NCBI RefSeq assembly: GCF_021442385.1
Contig: NZ_MUZA01000047.1
Location: 1-51,335, forward strand
Direction of reading: 5' to 3'
From: Micromonospora sp. MH99
GTDB taxonomy: Bacteria > Actinomycetota > Actinomycetes > Mycobacteriales > Micromonosporaceae
Length of the DNA: 51,335 bases
Within the stretch, counting starts at the first letter, position 1. Each line of letters opens with the position of its first letter. Shown here piece by piece: positions 1-7,816 of this stretch. The translations under genes and the position numbers were made by a program. Under the pieces are notes generated by a model. The model made no database searches. It saw only the letters and a program-made list of their open reading frames with translations, and was not told the DNA's origin.

Positions 1-848
1 CTCCGGTGCCCGCGCCACCGCCGCCGCCCGGTCCGATGCCGGCGCCACCATTCCCGCCGTTCCCGGCGACGATCGGCACGCCGGGCGTACGGGCCACCGC
101 CCCGGTCTCCGCGCCGCCGGCCGCCTGGCCGTCCATGACCGACGCCGCACCGCGGGCCGTCAGCGCCCCGCACGCCGCCCCGACCGGGACACAGCCGTCG
201 CCGGATGCCGCACCGTCGGCTTCGGGCGGCGCATGGACGTCGGAGGCCGCCTGGTCGGCCCCGAGCAGCGCACGGACGTCGGGTGCCACGTCGTCGACCC
301 CGAGCAGTGCCTGGACGTCGGGTGCCACGTCGTCTGCCCCGAGTGGCGCACGGGCGTCGGAGGCCACGTCGTCGGCCACGAGCAGCACCCGGGCCGAGGT
401 TCCCGTCTCGGCCCCACCTGTGGTGCCCGCGCCCGCGTTGCCGAGCTGGCCACCGTCCACCGCCGGCACGCCGGCGGCCGGTGGCACGGGTTACCGGACG
501 ACCACGCCGCCGGGCGGCGCTGCCCGGCGCGACGCGCCGGCGGGCCCGCCCGCCGGAAGGCGCGACGGCGGCACCGACCTGGCGGGCACCGTCTACGGCG
601 GCGGTGAGGGCCCGGGGTTCGCCACGATCGCCCTGCCGGCCAACGCGGCGGTGGAGAATTCCGGCTCGCTGACCGGGCACATCCTCGCCCAGGGTTGGTC
701 GGACACGCCGGCCGAGCGGTCGCGAAACACCCGGGTGGTGATCGTCCTGATCGCCGCGTTGGCGCTGCTGGTGGGGATCAGCGTGCTCGTCGTTCTGCTC
801 GCGAACGACGCCCTGGACGGCCTGGTGGGCGGCGTGCTCAACGGCTGA
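1..848 (+). CDS. Pro/Ser/Thr/Ala-rich protein with C-terminal membrane helix (5' truncated)
   Basis: The reading frame is open from the window edge, so the real start lies upstream; an internal GTG at 6 is unlikely to be the start. The visible ~280 residues are low complexity, rich in Pro, Ala, Ser and Thr, with a degenerate 14-residue repeat (SSARTSGATSS-like, about residues 85-130) encoded by a 42-bp DNA period at about 260-390. Near the C-terminus one hydrophobic segment (VVIVLIAALALLVGISVLVV) should form a single membrane helix, followed by about 17 residues. The disordered region would therefore lie on one side of the membrane, as in many actinobacterial single-pass proteins. Function unknown; the N-terminal part that might carry a domain is outside the window. 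Confidence 0.6.
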   Translation, partial: PVPAPPPPPGPMPAPPFPPFPATIGTPGVRATAPVSAPPAAWPSMTDAAPRAVSAPHAAPTGTQPSPDAAPSASGGAWTSEAAWSAPSSARTSGATSSTPSSAWTSGATSSAPSGARASEATSSATSSTRAEVPVSAPPVVPAPALPSWPPSTAGTPAAGGTGYRTTTPPGGAARRDAPAGPPAGRRDGGTDLAGTVYGGGEGPGFATIALPANAAVENSGSLTGHILAQGWSDTPAERSRNTRVVIVLIAALALLVGISVLVVLLANDALDGLVGGVLNG

Positions 849-930
849 TCCGGCGACCGGACGGGTTCGCCGGTCCGTGAGTCCGCCCACTACCGTCGGT
901 CAACCGGCTGGCGGCTTCGCCGAACCGCCG

Positions 931-936
931 TACACT
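931..936 (+). promoter_or_regulatory. Candidate -10 (TACACT) of helicase promoter
   Basis: TACACT matches the actinobacterial -10 consensus TANNNT. A weak -35-like CTGGCG lies 17 bp upstream (908-913). Transcription from here would give a 5' leader of roughly 110 nt before the helicase TTG start. Assigned by inspection only. Confidence 0.4.
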
Positions 937-1053
937 GGTCGAGATCACTGACCCGGCGCGCGTGGTGCGCGCCCCTGGGCGATCTTGCGGGCGATCCGGC
1001 GGCACAGCCGCGGCAGGCCATCGCGAAGATGCGCCCCGCTCGAAAGGCATTTG

Positions 1054-3120
1054 TTGACCACCTCTGCTGACCCCAGCACCGTTACGTCCGTTTACAACTC
1101 AGTCCCGGCGGCCGACACCGCCCGGGAGCAGCTCGACGTCGCCCCGAGCGAGGCCGGCACCGCGCCGGCAGCGACCGCGCAGGCCGAGCCGACCGAGACC
1201 ACCGAGCCGATGAGCTTCGCCGCTCTCGGCCTGCCCGAGCCGCTGGTCCGCGCGCTGGCGCAGCAGGGCATCACCAGCCCGTTCGAGATCCAGCGGGCCA
1301 CCGTTCCGGACGCGCTCGCCGGCCGCGACGTGCTGGGCCGCGGGCAGACCGGTTCGGGTAAGACGCTCGCCTTCGGTCTGCCGATGATCGCCCGGCTGGC
1401 CAACCGCAACCGGGCCCGGCCGATGCGTCCGCGCGCCCTGGTCCTGGTGCCCACCCGCGAGCTGGCCATGCAGGTCAACGACGCCCTGGTGCCGCTGGGC
1501 AAGTCCGTCGGCATCTTCCTCAAGACCGCCGTCGGCGGTGTTCCGTACGACCGCCAGATCGACGCGCTGCGGCGCGGCGTGGAAATCATCGTGGCGACCC
1601 CGGGTCGGCTCGGCGACCTCATCGAGCGGGGCATCTGCCAGCTCGACGACGTCGAGGTGACGGTGCTCGACGAGGCCGACCAGATGGCCGACATGGGCTT
1701 CCTGCCCGAGGTGACCGAACTGCTGGCGAAGACGCCGGCCAACGGTCAGCGACTGCTCTTCTCGGCCACCCTCGACGGTGACGTCGACGCGCTGGTCAAG
1801 CGGTTCATGAACGACCCGGTGACCCACTCCACCGCGCCGTCCACCGCGTCGGTGTCCACCATGGATCACCACATGCTCCTGATCCCGCCGCACGAGAAGT
1901 TCCCGGTGGCCGCGTCGATCGCCGCTCGCGACGGGCGGACCATGGTCTTCGCCCGCACCCAGCTGGGTGTGGACCGGCTCGTCGAGCAGCTCGCGGCGGT
2001 CGGCGTACGGGCCGGTGGGTTGCACGGGGGCAAGACCCAGCGGATGCGGACCAAGACCCTTGCCGAGTTCCGTGAGGGCCGGATGAACGTCCTGGTCGCC
2101 ACGGATGTGGCAGCCCGGGGCATCCACGTCGACGGGGTCACCCTGGTGCTGCACGTCGACCCCCCGAAGGACCCGAAGGACTACCTGCACCGCGCCGGCC
2201 GTACCGCCCGGGCCGGCGAGTCCGGCGCGGTCGCCACGCTGGTGCTGCCCAAGCAGCGTCGTACCACCCTCGCCATGCTGGAGAAGGCCGGCGTGGAGCC
2301 GGCCGAGACCCGCGTCCGGCTCGGCGACCCGGCGCTGGCCGAGCTGATCGGTGCCCGCGAGCCCAGCGGCGTCCCGGTTCGCCTGGAGGCGGAGCCTCGC
2401 GGCTTCGGTGACCGCTCCGGCGGCGCACGCCGCTTCGACGACCGTTCCGGGGGCCCGCGCCGCTTCGGTGACCGGCCGAGTGGCGAGCGCCGCTACGGCG
2501 ACCGGCCGCAGGGCGAGCGCCGCTACGGCGACCGGCCGCAGGGCGAGCGCCGCTACGGCGACCGCCCCACCGGCGACCGGCAGTACGGCGACCGACCGCA
2601 GGGCGAGCGCCGCTACGCCGATCGGGACAGCCGGGGTTACGGCGACCGGCCCACCGGCGAGCGCCGCTTCAGCGACCGCCCGCAGGGCGACCGGCAGTAC
2701 GGCGACCGTCCGCAGGGCGAGCGCCGCTACGGCGACCGTCCGCAGGGTGACCGGCAGTACGGCGACCGGCCGACCGGCGAGCGGCGCTTCGGCGACCGTC
2801 CGCAGGGCGACCGGCAGTACGGGGACCGCCCGCAGGGCGAGCGCCGCTACGGCGACCGCCCGCAGGGTGACCGGCAGTACGGCGACCGGCCCACCGGCGA
2901 CCGGCCCACCGGCGACCGGCCCACCGGCGACCGGCCCACCGGCGAGCGGCGCTTCGGCGACCGGCCGCAGGCTGACCGGGGTGACCGGCCGGCCGGTGAG
3001 CGGCGTTTCGCCGACCGGGACACCCGGGGTGGTTACCGCTCCGAGGGCCGCGGTCGGGACGACCGGCCGCGCGACGACCGTCGCGGTTTCGGCGGCCGGC
3101 CGGCGGCGCGTACCCACTGA
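1054..3120 (+). CDS. DEAD-box ATP-dependent RNA helicase with Arg/Gly/Asp-rich repetitive tail
   Basis: ATP-dependent RNA helicase, probably acting in ribosome assembly or mRNA turnover. The RecA-like core has every expected motif: Q motif (FEIQ), Walker A GQTGSGKT near residue 100, PTREL, TPGR, DEAD near residue 206, SAT near 237, then ATDVAARG near 349 and HRAGRTAR near 380. From about residue 446 to 688 the protein is a low-complexity basic tail built from GDRPQGERRYGDRPTGDRQY-like units, typical of RNA-binding disordered tails on bacterial DEAD-box proteins. I chose the TTG at 1054 because AAGG (1044-1047) lies 6 nt upstream; the adjacent TTG at 1051 is also possible. The open frame extends further upstream, but without helicase-like sequence or a ribosome site. 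Confidence 0.9.
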   Translation: MTTSADPSTVTSVYNSVPAADTAREQLDVAPSEAGTAPAATAQAEPTETTEPMSFAALGLPEPLVRALAQQGITSPFEIQRATVPDALAGRDVLGRGQTGSGKTLAFGLPMIARLANRNRARPMRPRALVLVPTRELAMQVNDALVPLGKSVGIFLKTAVGGVPYDRQIDALRRGVEIIVATPGRLGDLIERGICQLDDVEVTVLDEADQMADMGFLPEVTELLAKTPANGQRLLFSATLDGDVDALVKRFMNDPVTHSTAPSTASVSTMDHHMLLIPPHEKFPVAASIAARDGRTMVFARTQLGVDRLVEQLAAVGVRAGGLHGGKTQRMRTKTLAEFREGRMNVLVATDVAARGIHVDGVTLVLHVDPPKDPKDYLHRAGRTARAGESGAVATLVLPKQRRTTLAMLEKAGVEPAETRVRLGDPALAELIGAREPSGVPVRLEAEPRGFGDRSGGARRFDDRSGGPRRFGDRPSGERRYGDRPQGERRYGDRPQGERRYGDRPTGDRQYGDRPQGERRYADRDSRGYGDRPTGERRFSDRPQGDRQYGDRPQGERRYGDRPQGDRQYGDRPTGERRFGDRPQGDRQYGDRPQGERRYGDRPQGDRQYGDRPTGDRPTGDRPTGDRPTGERRFGDRPQADRGDRPAGERRFADRDTRGGYRSEGRGRDDRPRDDRRGFGGRPAARTH
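2881..2940 (+). repeat. Four exact 15-bp tandem repeats in helicase tail
   Basis: The unit ggcgaccggcccacc occurs four times without a mismatch, encoding GDRPT x4. It lies within a longer imperfect repeat region (about 2395-3060) encoding GDRPxG(E/D)R(R/Q)Y units. Such perfect in-frame repeats are prone to copy-number change. Confidence 0.9.
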
Positions 3121-3135
3121 TCCACTGATCCACCG

Positions 3136-3173
3136 GAACGCCGTCGCGGAGCGCACGCTTCGCGGCGGCGTTC
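3136..3173 (+). terminator. Helicase terminator hairpin
   Basis: A 13-bp stem (3136-3148 with 3161-3173; one T-G wobble) with a 12-nt loop, 15 bp after the helicase stop. There is no T-tract, as is usual for actinobacterial intrinsic terminators. Confidence 0.6.
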
Positions 3174-3219
3174 TCGCATGCCGTGGCCGATGTCGGTCCG
3201 GTCGCGTAACGTCCGGCTC

Positions 3220-3849
3220 ATGGCGACCATGGCGAAGTCGATCTTCTGGTCCCGGACGGACACCGCCGGCAGTGAGCAGGCTCTGTTCACCGACGGCGAC
3301 GGGTTGGCGGCGCGGGGCACGCTGCTCGCCGTGGACCCGATTCCGTTCACCGCCCGCTACCGGCTGGCCACGGCGCCCGACTGGAGCACCGCCCGGGTCG
3401 AGGTCGAGGCCGAGGGGTCGGGCTGGCTGCGCCGGGTGACGTTGGAGCGGGCGGCGTCCCGGTGGCGGGTGACCACCGCCGAGCAGGGCGACCTGGACGC
3501 GGCGCTGACCAGGGCCGGGCATCCCCGGTCCGGCCTGCCGGGCACCGACGATCCGGATCGCCTGGCCGAGGCGCTCGACGTCGATCTGAGCGGTTCGCCG
3601 CTGTTCAATGCCGTGCCGGTGCGCCGGCTCGGGCTGACCAGCGGGCCGGCCGACATGCCGCGCCGGATCACCGTCGCGTGGGTGCTGCTGCCCGGCCTGG
3701 AGGTGGTGCCGGCCGAGCAGATCTACACGGGGCTCGGGCCGGGCCGGGTCCGGTTCGCCAGCGGCACCTTCACGGCGGACATCGACCTGGACGCCGACGG
3801 CTACGTGGTGCGCTACCCCGGTCTGGCGGAGCGCATCGACCCACGGTGA
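3220..3849 (+). CDS. Putative glycolipid-binding domain protein (DUF1089-like)
   Basis: About 209 residues, no signal peptide. The sequence pattern (FWSRTDTAGSEQALF near the start, YRLATAPDWSTARVEVEA, RRVTLER, DLSGSPLFNAVPVRRL, and a C-terminal TADIDLDADGYVVRYPGLAERI) matches the putative glycolipid-binding family (PF06475/DUF1089). The family is a beta-rich fold known mainly from structural genomics, and its cellular role is not established. I chose ATG 3220 because a TAACGT -10-like hexamer (3207-3212) ends 7 nt before it, suggesting a leaderless message; ATG 3229 is an alternative. It stands alone, convergent with the Cds1-like gene. Confidence 0.75.
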   Translation: MATMAKSIFWSRTDTAGSEQALFTDGDGLAARGTLLAVDPIPFTARYRLATAPDWSTARVEVEAEGSGWLRRVTLERAASRWRVTTAEQGDLDAALTRAGHPRSGLPGTDDPDRLAEALDVDLSGSPLFNAVPVRRLGLTSGPADMPRRITVAWVLLPGLEVVPAEQIYTGLGPGRVRFASGTFTADIDLDADGYVVRYPGLAERIDPR

Positions 3850-3888
3850 CCGGGCCGACAGCCCAGACCGGGCTCGCTCGCAGGCCAG

Positions 3889-3908
3889 CGCCCGCGCGAC
3901 TGCGGGCG
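3889..3908. terminator. Bidirectional terminator hairpin
   Basis: CGCCCGC and GCGGGCG form a perfect 7-bp stem around a 6-nt loop, in the gap between the convergent glycolipid-binding and Cds1-like genes. Confidence 0.5.
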
Positions 3909-3920
3909 GGAACGCGCTGC

Positions 3921-5012
3921 TCAGGCGGGCCAGGCGCCGGTGGTCAGGAAGCGCTCGATGGTCGCGGCATGGGGTGCCAGATCGAGCCCCTGGGCGGCCA
4001 CCCAGTCGTCGGAGTAGTACGTGTCGGCGTACCGGTCACCGGCGTCGCAGATCAGGCTGACCACCGAGCCGGTCCGACCCTCGGCGAGCATCTCGGCGAT
4101 CAGGCCGAAGGCGCCCCACAGGTTGGTGCCGGTGGAACCGCCCACCCGCCGGCCGAGCACCGCCGAGCCGGCGCGCATCGCGGCCAGCGAGGCGGCGTCC
4201 GGCACCTGGACCATCCGGTCCACGACCGATGGCAGGAAGGACGCCTCGACGGTGGGCCGGCCGATCCCCTCGATGCGGGAGCCCCTGCCGGTGCGTACCG
4301 ACCAGTCGGCGGCCAGCCAGGCCGGATAGAAGGCGGAGTTCTCCGGGTCGACGACGCAGAGCTTCGTGGCCAGGCGGCGGTAGCGGGCGTACCGGCCGAT
4401 GGTGGCGCTGGTGCCCCCGGTGCCGGCGCCCACGACGACCCACGCCGGGATGGGGTGGCGTTCCAGCCCCAGCTGCGCGTAGATCGACTCGGCGATGTTG
4501 TTGTTGCCCCGCCAGTCGGTGGCCCGCTCGGCGTACGTGAACTGGTCCATGAAGTGGCCGCCGGAGTCCTCGGCCAGCCAGCGGGCCTCGACCACGACGC
4601 TCGCCGGGTCGTCCACCAGGTGGCAGCGGCCGCCCTGGAACTCGATCTGCGTGATCTTCTCGGGCGAGGTGGAGGCGGGCATCACGGCGATGAACGGCAG
4701 CCCGAGCATCCGGGCGAAGTACGCCTCGGAGACCGCCGTGGAGCCGGAGGACGCCTCGACGATCGTGGTGCGCGGCCCGATCCAACCGTTGCAGAGGCCG
4801 TAGAGGAACAGCGAACGGGCCAGCCGGTGCTTCAGCGAGCCGGTCGGGTGGGACGACTCGTCCTTGAGGTAGAGGTCGATTCCCCAGGCCCGGGGCAGGG
4901 GGAACGGCAGCAGGTGGGTGTCGGCCGAGCGGTTCGCGTCCGCCTCGACGGCCGCGATCGCCTCGGTCACCCAGCTGCGGCTGGCCTCGTCGCACCGGTC
5001 GAGATGAGTCAC
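3921..5012 (-). CDS. PLP-dependent cysteine synthase-family protein (Cds1-like)
   Basis: Fold-type II PLP enzyme, 363 residues. The Schiff-base lysine is probably K61 in HPTGSLKHR, the substrate loop is SSGST near 89-92, and the glycine-rich PLP phosphate loop is GAGTGGT near 195. The N-terminal signature (LPFPLPRAWGIDLYLKDESSHPTGSLKHR) is that of the family containing M. tuberculosis Cds1, reported as an L-cysteine desulfhydrase releasing H2S, pyruvate and ammonia. True O-acetylserine sulfhydrylases differ in length and active-site loop. The start is GTG 5012: TAGGTT (5019-5024 on the minus strand) sits 6 nt upstream, consistent with a leaderless transcript. Enzyme family is confident; exact reaction is by analogy. 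Confidence 0.85.
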   Translation of the reverse strand: MTHLDRCDEASRSWVTEAIAAVEADANRSADTHLLPFPLPRAWGIDLYLKDESSHPTGSLKHRLARSLFLYGLCNGWIGPRTTIVEASSGSTAVSEAYFARMLGLPFIAVMPASTSPEKITQIEFQGGRCHLVDDPASVVVEARWLAEDSGGHFMDQFTYAERATDWRGNNNIAESIYAQLGLERHPIPAWVVVGAGTGGTSATIGRYARYRRLATKLCVVDPENSAFYPAWLAADWSVRTGRGSRIEGIGRPTVEASFLPSVVDRMVQVPDAASLAAMRAGSAVLGRRVGGSTGTNLWGAFGLIAEMLAEGRTGSVVSLICDAGDRYADTYYSDDWVAAQGLDLAPHAATIERFLTTGAWPA

Positions 5013-5043
5013 GCGGGAAACCTAGCAAGCAGGCCAGCGGCGC

Positions 5044-5874
5044 TCAGCCGCGGTCCGGAGGCGTCGACCGGCGTGACTGTCGGCGTTGCCCGGCCCGACC
5101 CACGGCCTCAACGAGAGGATTCAGTCCGACGGCGAGTCGGGGCAGGGCGTCCAGGAGCCGGACCTGAGCGCCCCGCCAGCGGGGCAGGCTGACCACCGGG
5201 CGGGGCCGGCGGGCCAGCCGGGCCGCCCGGGCGGCCACCCGCTGCGGGGTCAGCATCGACCCGGTGAACGAGGCCAGCGCGCCCGGATCGTCCAGCCGGT
5301 CGTGCAGCATCGGGGTCCAGATGCCGTCCGGGCAGAGGCAGGAGACGTGCACCCGCCGGTACCCGGCCATCCGCAGGTCGGACAGGGTGCCGAGGCTGAA
5401 TGCCAGCAGTGCGTGCTTACTGGCGGCGTACACCGTCTCGCCGGGTGCGGCGATGAGCCCGGCCAGCGAGACGATGTTCAGGACGTGGCCGTGGCCCTGG
5501 TCGCGCATCACCGCCAGCGCGGCGAGTGTGCCGTTCATGGCGCCGAGCGCGTTGACGTCGAGCACGCGGCGGCGGGTCGGCCCGTCGTGCTCCCAGGAGG
5601 GGCCGGTGACCAGGATGCCGGCGTTGTTGACCCAGAGGCCGAGGCCGCCCCGGCTTGCGGCGTGCGCCGCGATCTCGGCGCACGCGGCCTCGTCGCGGAC
5701 GTCCAGTGCGGCCGACCAGCCACCGAACGGCACGGCGGCTGCCGCCGCCGCGGCCGGGTCGAGGTCGGTGAGCAGCACCGACCAGCCGTCGGCGTGCAGC
5801 GCTGCGGCGACGGCGCGGCCCAGGCCGCCGGCGGCCCCGGTCACCACTGCCGCGCCGCGTTCCGGCGAGGTCAT
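5044..5874 (-). CDS. SDR-family NAD(P)-dependent oxidoreductase
   Basis: 276 residues with a classical short-chain dehydrogenase Rossmann fold: nucleotide-binding TGAAGGLG at residues 12-19, NNAG in the middle, catalytic Ser in NIVSLAG and YAASK near 150. A C-terminal extension of about 60 residues (LARRPRPVVSLPRWRGAQVRLLDALPRLA...) may interact with membrane or lipid substrate, as in SDRs acting on hydrophobic compounds. Substrate unknown. TAGCGT (5881-5886, minus strand) lies 6 nt before the ATG, so the message is probably leaderless. It is co-oriented with the Cds1-like gene 31 bp downstream. Confidence 0.85.
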   Translation of the reverse strand: MTSPERGAAVVTGAAGGLGRAVAAALHADGWSVLLTDLDPAAAAAAAVPFGGWSAALDVRDEAACAEIAAHAASRGGLGLWVNNAGILVTGPSWEHDGPTRRRVLDVNALGAMNGTLAALAVMRDQGHGHVLNIVSLAGLIAAPGETVYAASKHALLAFSLGTLSDLRMAGYRRVHVSCLCPDGIWTPMLHDRLDDPGALASFTGSMLTPQRVAARAARLARRPRPVVSLPRWRGAQVRLLDALPRLAVGLNPLVEAVGRAGQRRQSRRSTPPDRG

Positions 5875-5930
5875 CGGCGCACGCTACCGCCGTGCGCGGC
5901 ACGACACCAGGGGTACGCGGCGCAGCAGGG

Positions 5931-6389
5931 TCAGGCGGGCTGCGGGCCGACCGCCTGGGGGCGGTTCTCCCACTTGGTGGAGAGGGCGATGGCGGTGCGC
6001 GTGGAGGCGACCCCGGGGGTCCGGTTCAGCCGCACGATGAGCTGCTCCAGCTCGGCGATCGTGCCGACCCGGGCCTTGAGCAGGAACGACTCGACGCCGG
6101 CCATGAAGTAGCAGGACTCGATCTCGGGCAGCACCCGCAGCGACTCCAGCATGTCGTCGGAGTCCGCGCCGGAGTCCTCGACGATGCCGATGAGCGCCGT
6201 GACGCCCAGCCCGATCGCCTCGGGTTCGACGTCCGCGCGGTAGCCCCGGACCACGCCGCTGCTCTCCAGCTTGCCGACGCGTTCGTGCACGGCGGGGGCG
6301 GAGAGGCCCACCTGCCGGGCAAGCTCGGCGTACGAGAGGCGGGCGTTGCCCCGCAGCAGGTCGACGAGGCTCAGGTCGATGGCGTCCAC
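5931..6389 (-). CDS. Lrp/AsnC-family transcriptional regulator
   Basis: 152 residues: N-terminal winged helix-turn-helix (IDLSLVDLLRGNARLSYAELARQVGLSAPAVHERVGKLESSGVVRGY) and a C-terminal RAM effector-binding domain (VEPEAIGLGVTALIGIVED ... YFMAGVESFLLKARVGTIAELEQLI). Family members sense amino acids or related small molecules as octamers. The GTG start at 6389 is supported by AAGG 9 nt upstream; longer in-frame starts would push the protein into an AT-richer regulatory region. It is divergent from bldC, and two palindromes lie in the shared 270-bp gap. Confidence 0.9.
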   Translation of the reverse strand: MDAIDLSLVDLLRGNARLSYAELARQVGLSAPAVHERVGKLESSGVVRGYRADVEPEAIGLGVTALIGIVEDSGADSDDMLESLRVLPEIESCYFMAGVESFLLKARVGTIAELEQLIVRLNRTPGVASTRTAIALSTKWENRPQAVGPQPA

Positions 6390-6421
6390 GGAGAGTGACC
6401 TTAACGGGTTGGGCGTAACGC

Positions 6422-6464
6422 GATGCCTTCGGCATCCGTTGGTCAGAACAGTGAGTAACTGTTC
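6422..6464. promoter_or_regulatory. Two palindromes upstream of the Lrp/AsnC gene
   Basis: GATGCC-TTC-GGCATC (6422-6436) and GAACAGT-gagta-ACTGTTC (6446-6464) are perfect inverted repeats 33 and 57 bp upstream of the regulator's start. The second, with 7-bp arms and a 5-bp spacer, has the size expected of an Lrp/AsnC binding site and may mediate autoregulation. The surrounding 6400-6600 stretch is much richer in A+T than the rest of the window. Confidence 0.45.
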
Positions 6465-6658
6465 ATAAACTGACGGTCTAGGTAGGGGTTGCACCAGTAC
6501 CATTTACTAACTTCCCACTCAGTGCATTTTTCGCGTTTGGCGGACAGGCCAGGTCCCTGGTGCTGTAATTGCCATACGTCCCTCATGACGGCTCTGGGCT
6601 CGCACCAGCCGGGGGCAGTGTGTTCAGCCAGGGGCTTCGTCGACGCGAGGAGGGGGCT

Positions 6659-6925
6659 GTGGACACTGGAGATCGCCTGCTGACACCGGGTGAGGTCGCC
6701 GCGCTGTTTCGGGTGGACCCGAAAACTGTGACGAGATGGGCGGCGGCCGGCCGGATAGGAAGCATCCGGACTCCAGGCGGGCATCGCCGGTTTCGGGAAT
6801 CCGAGGTGCGGGCCCTGCTTGAGGGGGAGGGCATGCTGGACGAGGTGGACGAGGTCGGAAAGCCACGCAACGTGGGTCCGGCTGCCTCCACCGGGCCGGG
6901 TCCGGCCAACGCCGGCATGTACTGA
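6659..6925 (+). CDS. bldC: BldC-family MerR-like developmental regulator
   Basis: 88 residues. The core LLTPGEVAALFRVDPKTVTRWAAAGRIGSIRTPGGHRRFRESEVRALL is the MerR-type winged helix of BldC, a small DNA-binding protein that in Streptomyces binds cooperatively to direct repeats and delays entry into sporulation. The GTG start is set by an excellent ribosome site, GAGGAGGG at 6647-6654, 4 nt upstream. The C-terminal ~30 residues (DEVDEVGKPRNVGPAASTGPGPANAGMY) are disordered and make it longer than the ~68-residue S. coelicolor protein. The 5' region is a 270-bp A+T-richer gap, consistent with complex control. Confidence 0.9.
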   Translation: MDTGDRLLTPGEVAALFRVDPKTVTRWAAAGRIGSIRTPGGHRRFRESEVRALLEGEGMLDEVDEVGKPRNVGPAASTGPGPANAGMY

Positions 6926-6945
6926 ACTGGTGCGGACAACGTCAG

Positions 6946-6971
6946 GCGGACCGGACATCAGTCCGGTCCGC
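6946..6971 (+). terminator. bldC terminator hairpin
   Basis: A perfect 11-bp stem (6946-6956 with 6961-6971) closed by an atca loop, 20 bp after the bldC stop. Confidence 0.7.
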
Positions 6972-7009
6972 GTCCCGCTGCGACGACCCGTGCGGCGGCC
7001 GGGCCGAAC

Positions 7010-7032
7010 GGGCTGAGCCGACGGCTCAGCCC
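7010..7032 (-). terminator. ubiX terminator hairpin overlapping the stop codon
   Basis: GGGCTGAGCC and GGCTCAGCCC form a perfect 10-bp stem around a 3-nt loop. The stem includes the ubiX stop codon (7026-7028), so the last ubiX codons are part of the hairpin. Confidence 0.6.
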
Positions 7033-7655
7033 CGGGCCGCGCCGAGCTGGCCGGACCAGCGGCGGAACAGGGTGTGTGGCACGCCGAGAGCGTCCAGCAC
7101 CTTGCCGGCCACGAAATCGACAAGTTGCTGCGCGCTGGCCGCCGCGCCCGCGCCGTAGAAGCCGGGGCTGGCCGGGAGCACCACAGCGCCGGCGTCGTGC
7201 AACGCGATGAGATGCTCCAGGTGACTGCGGGTCACCGGCGTCTCCCGGGGCACCACCACCACCGGTCGACGCTCCTTGAGATTGACCTCGGCGGCGCGTT
7301 GCAGCAGGTCCTTGGAGAGCCCGATCGCGATGCCCGCGCAGGCCGCCGTGCTCGCGGGCACCACTGCCATTCCGCGGACCCGGTAGGAGCCGCTGCTGGG
7401 CCCGGCCGCCAGGTCACCCGCCGGCCAGTGCCGTACGTCCGCGTCGGTCAGGTCCCGGCCGAGCCAGGCGGCGAGGTCCTCGGCCCAGTGCGCGTCGCGG
7501 AACGACCGTCCGGTCTCGTCGAGCACGGTGAGCCGTGCCGCCCGGGACACGATGAGGTCCACCGGCTCGCCCGCGTCGAGCAGCCCGCCGATGACTGCCG
7601 CCGCGTACGGCGTGCCGGAGGCTCCGGAGACTCCGACCACCCATGGTTCCCGCAT
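7026..7655 (-). CDS. ubiX: UbiX-family flavin prenyltransferase
   Basis: 209 residues. UbiX joins dimethylallyl phosphate to FMN to make prenylated FMN, the cofactor of UbiD decarboxylases. Visible signatures: GVSGASGTPYA near residues 8-18 (phosphate/FMN loop), a long insert, then VVPASTAACAGIAIGLSKDLLQRAAEVNLKERRPVVVVPRETP and HLEHLIALHDAGAVVLPASPGFY, all typical of UbiX/Pad1. The ATG at 7655 starts just before the flavin loop; GAGGG lies immediately upstream, which is closer than usual. With ubiD and mqnP nearby it probably serves the futalosine menaquinone pathway (the MqnM role). Confidence 0.88.
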   Translation of the reverse strand: MREPWVVGVSGASGTPYAAAVIGGLLDAGEPVDLIVSRAARLTVLDETGRSFRDAHWAEDLAAWLGRDLTDADVRHWPAGDLAAGPSSGSYRVRGMAVVPASTAACAGIAIGLSKDLLQRAAEVNLKERRPVVVVPRETPVTRSHLEHLIALHDAGAVVLPASPGFYGAGAAASAQQLVDFVAGKVLDALGVPHTLFRRWSGQLGAARG

Positions 7656-7816
7656 GCCCTCAGCCTGCCTGGTCGGCGTCGCACGCCGGTGGGCACCCCC
7701 GCGATCCCCTCGACGCGAGCCGTCCGAGATGTCCGGGCGGGTATCTGCTCGTCCCGGCGACCTGACATGCTGCCGGTGGCGATTCGCGCCGGAAGCAGAT
7801 CGCGCGGGAGGCAGGG

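Noticed and set aside
2395..3060. Possible CRISPR-like repeats
   Set aside because: The repeats are in frame, contiguous without unique spacers and encode a coherent protein tail.
1099..3522. An 807-codon minus-strand frame across the helicase
   Set aside because: The repeats mirror the helicase tail and the helicase has all family motifs; this frame has none.
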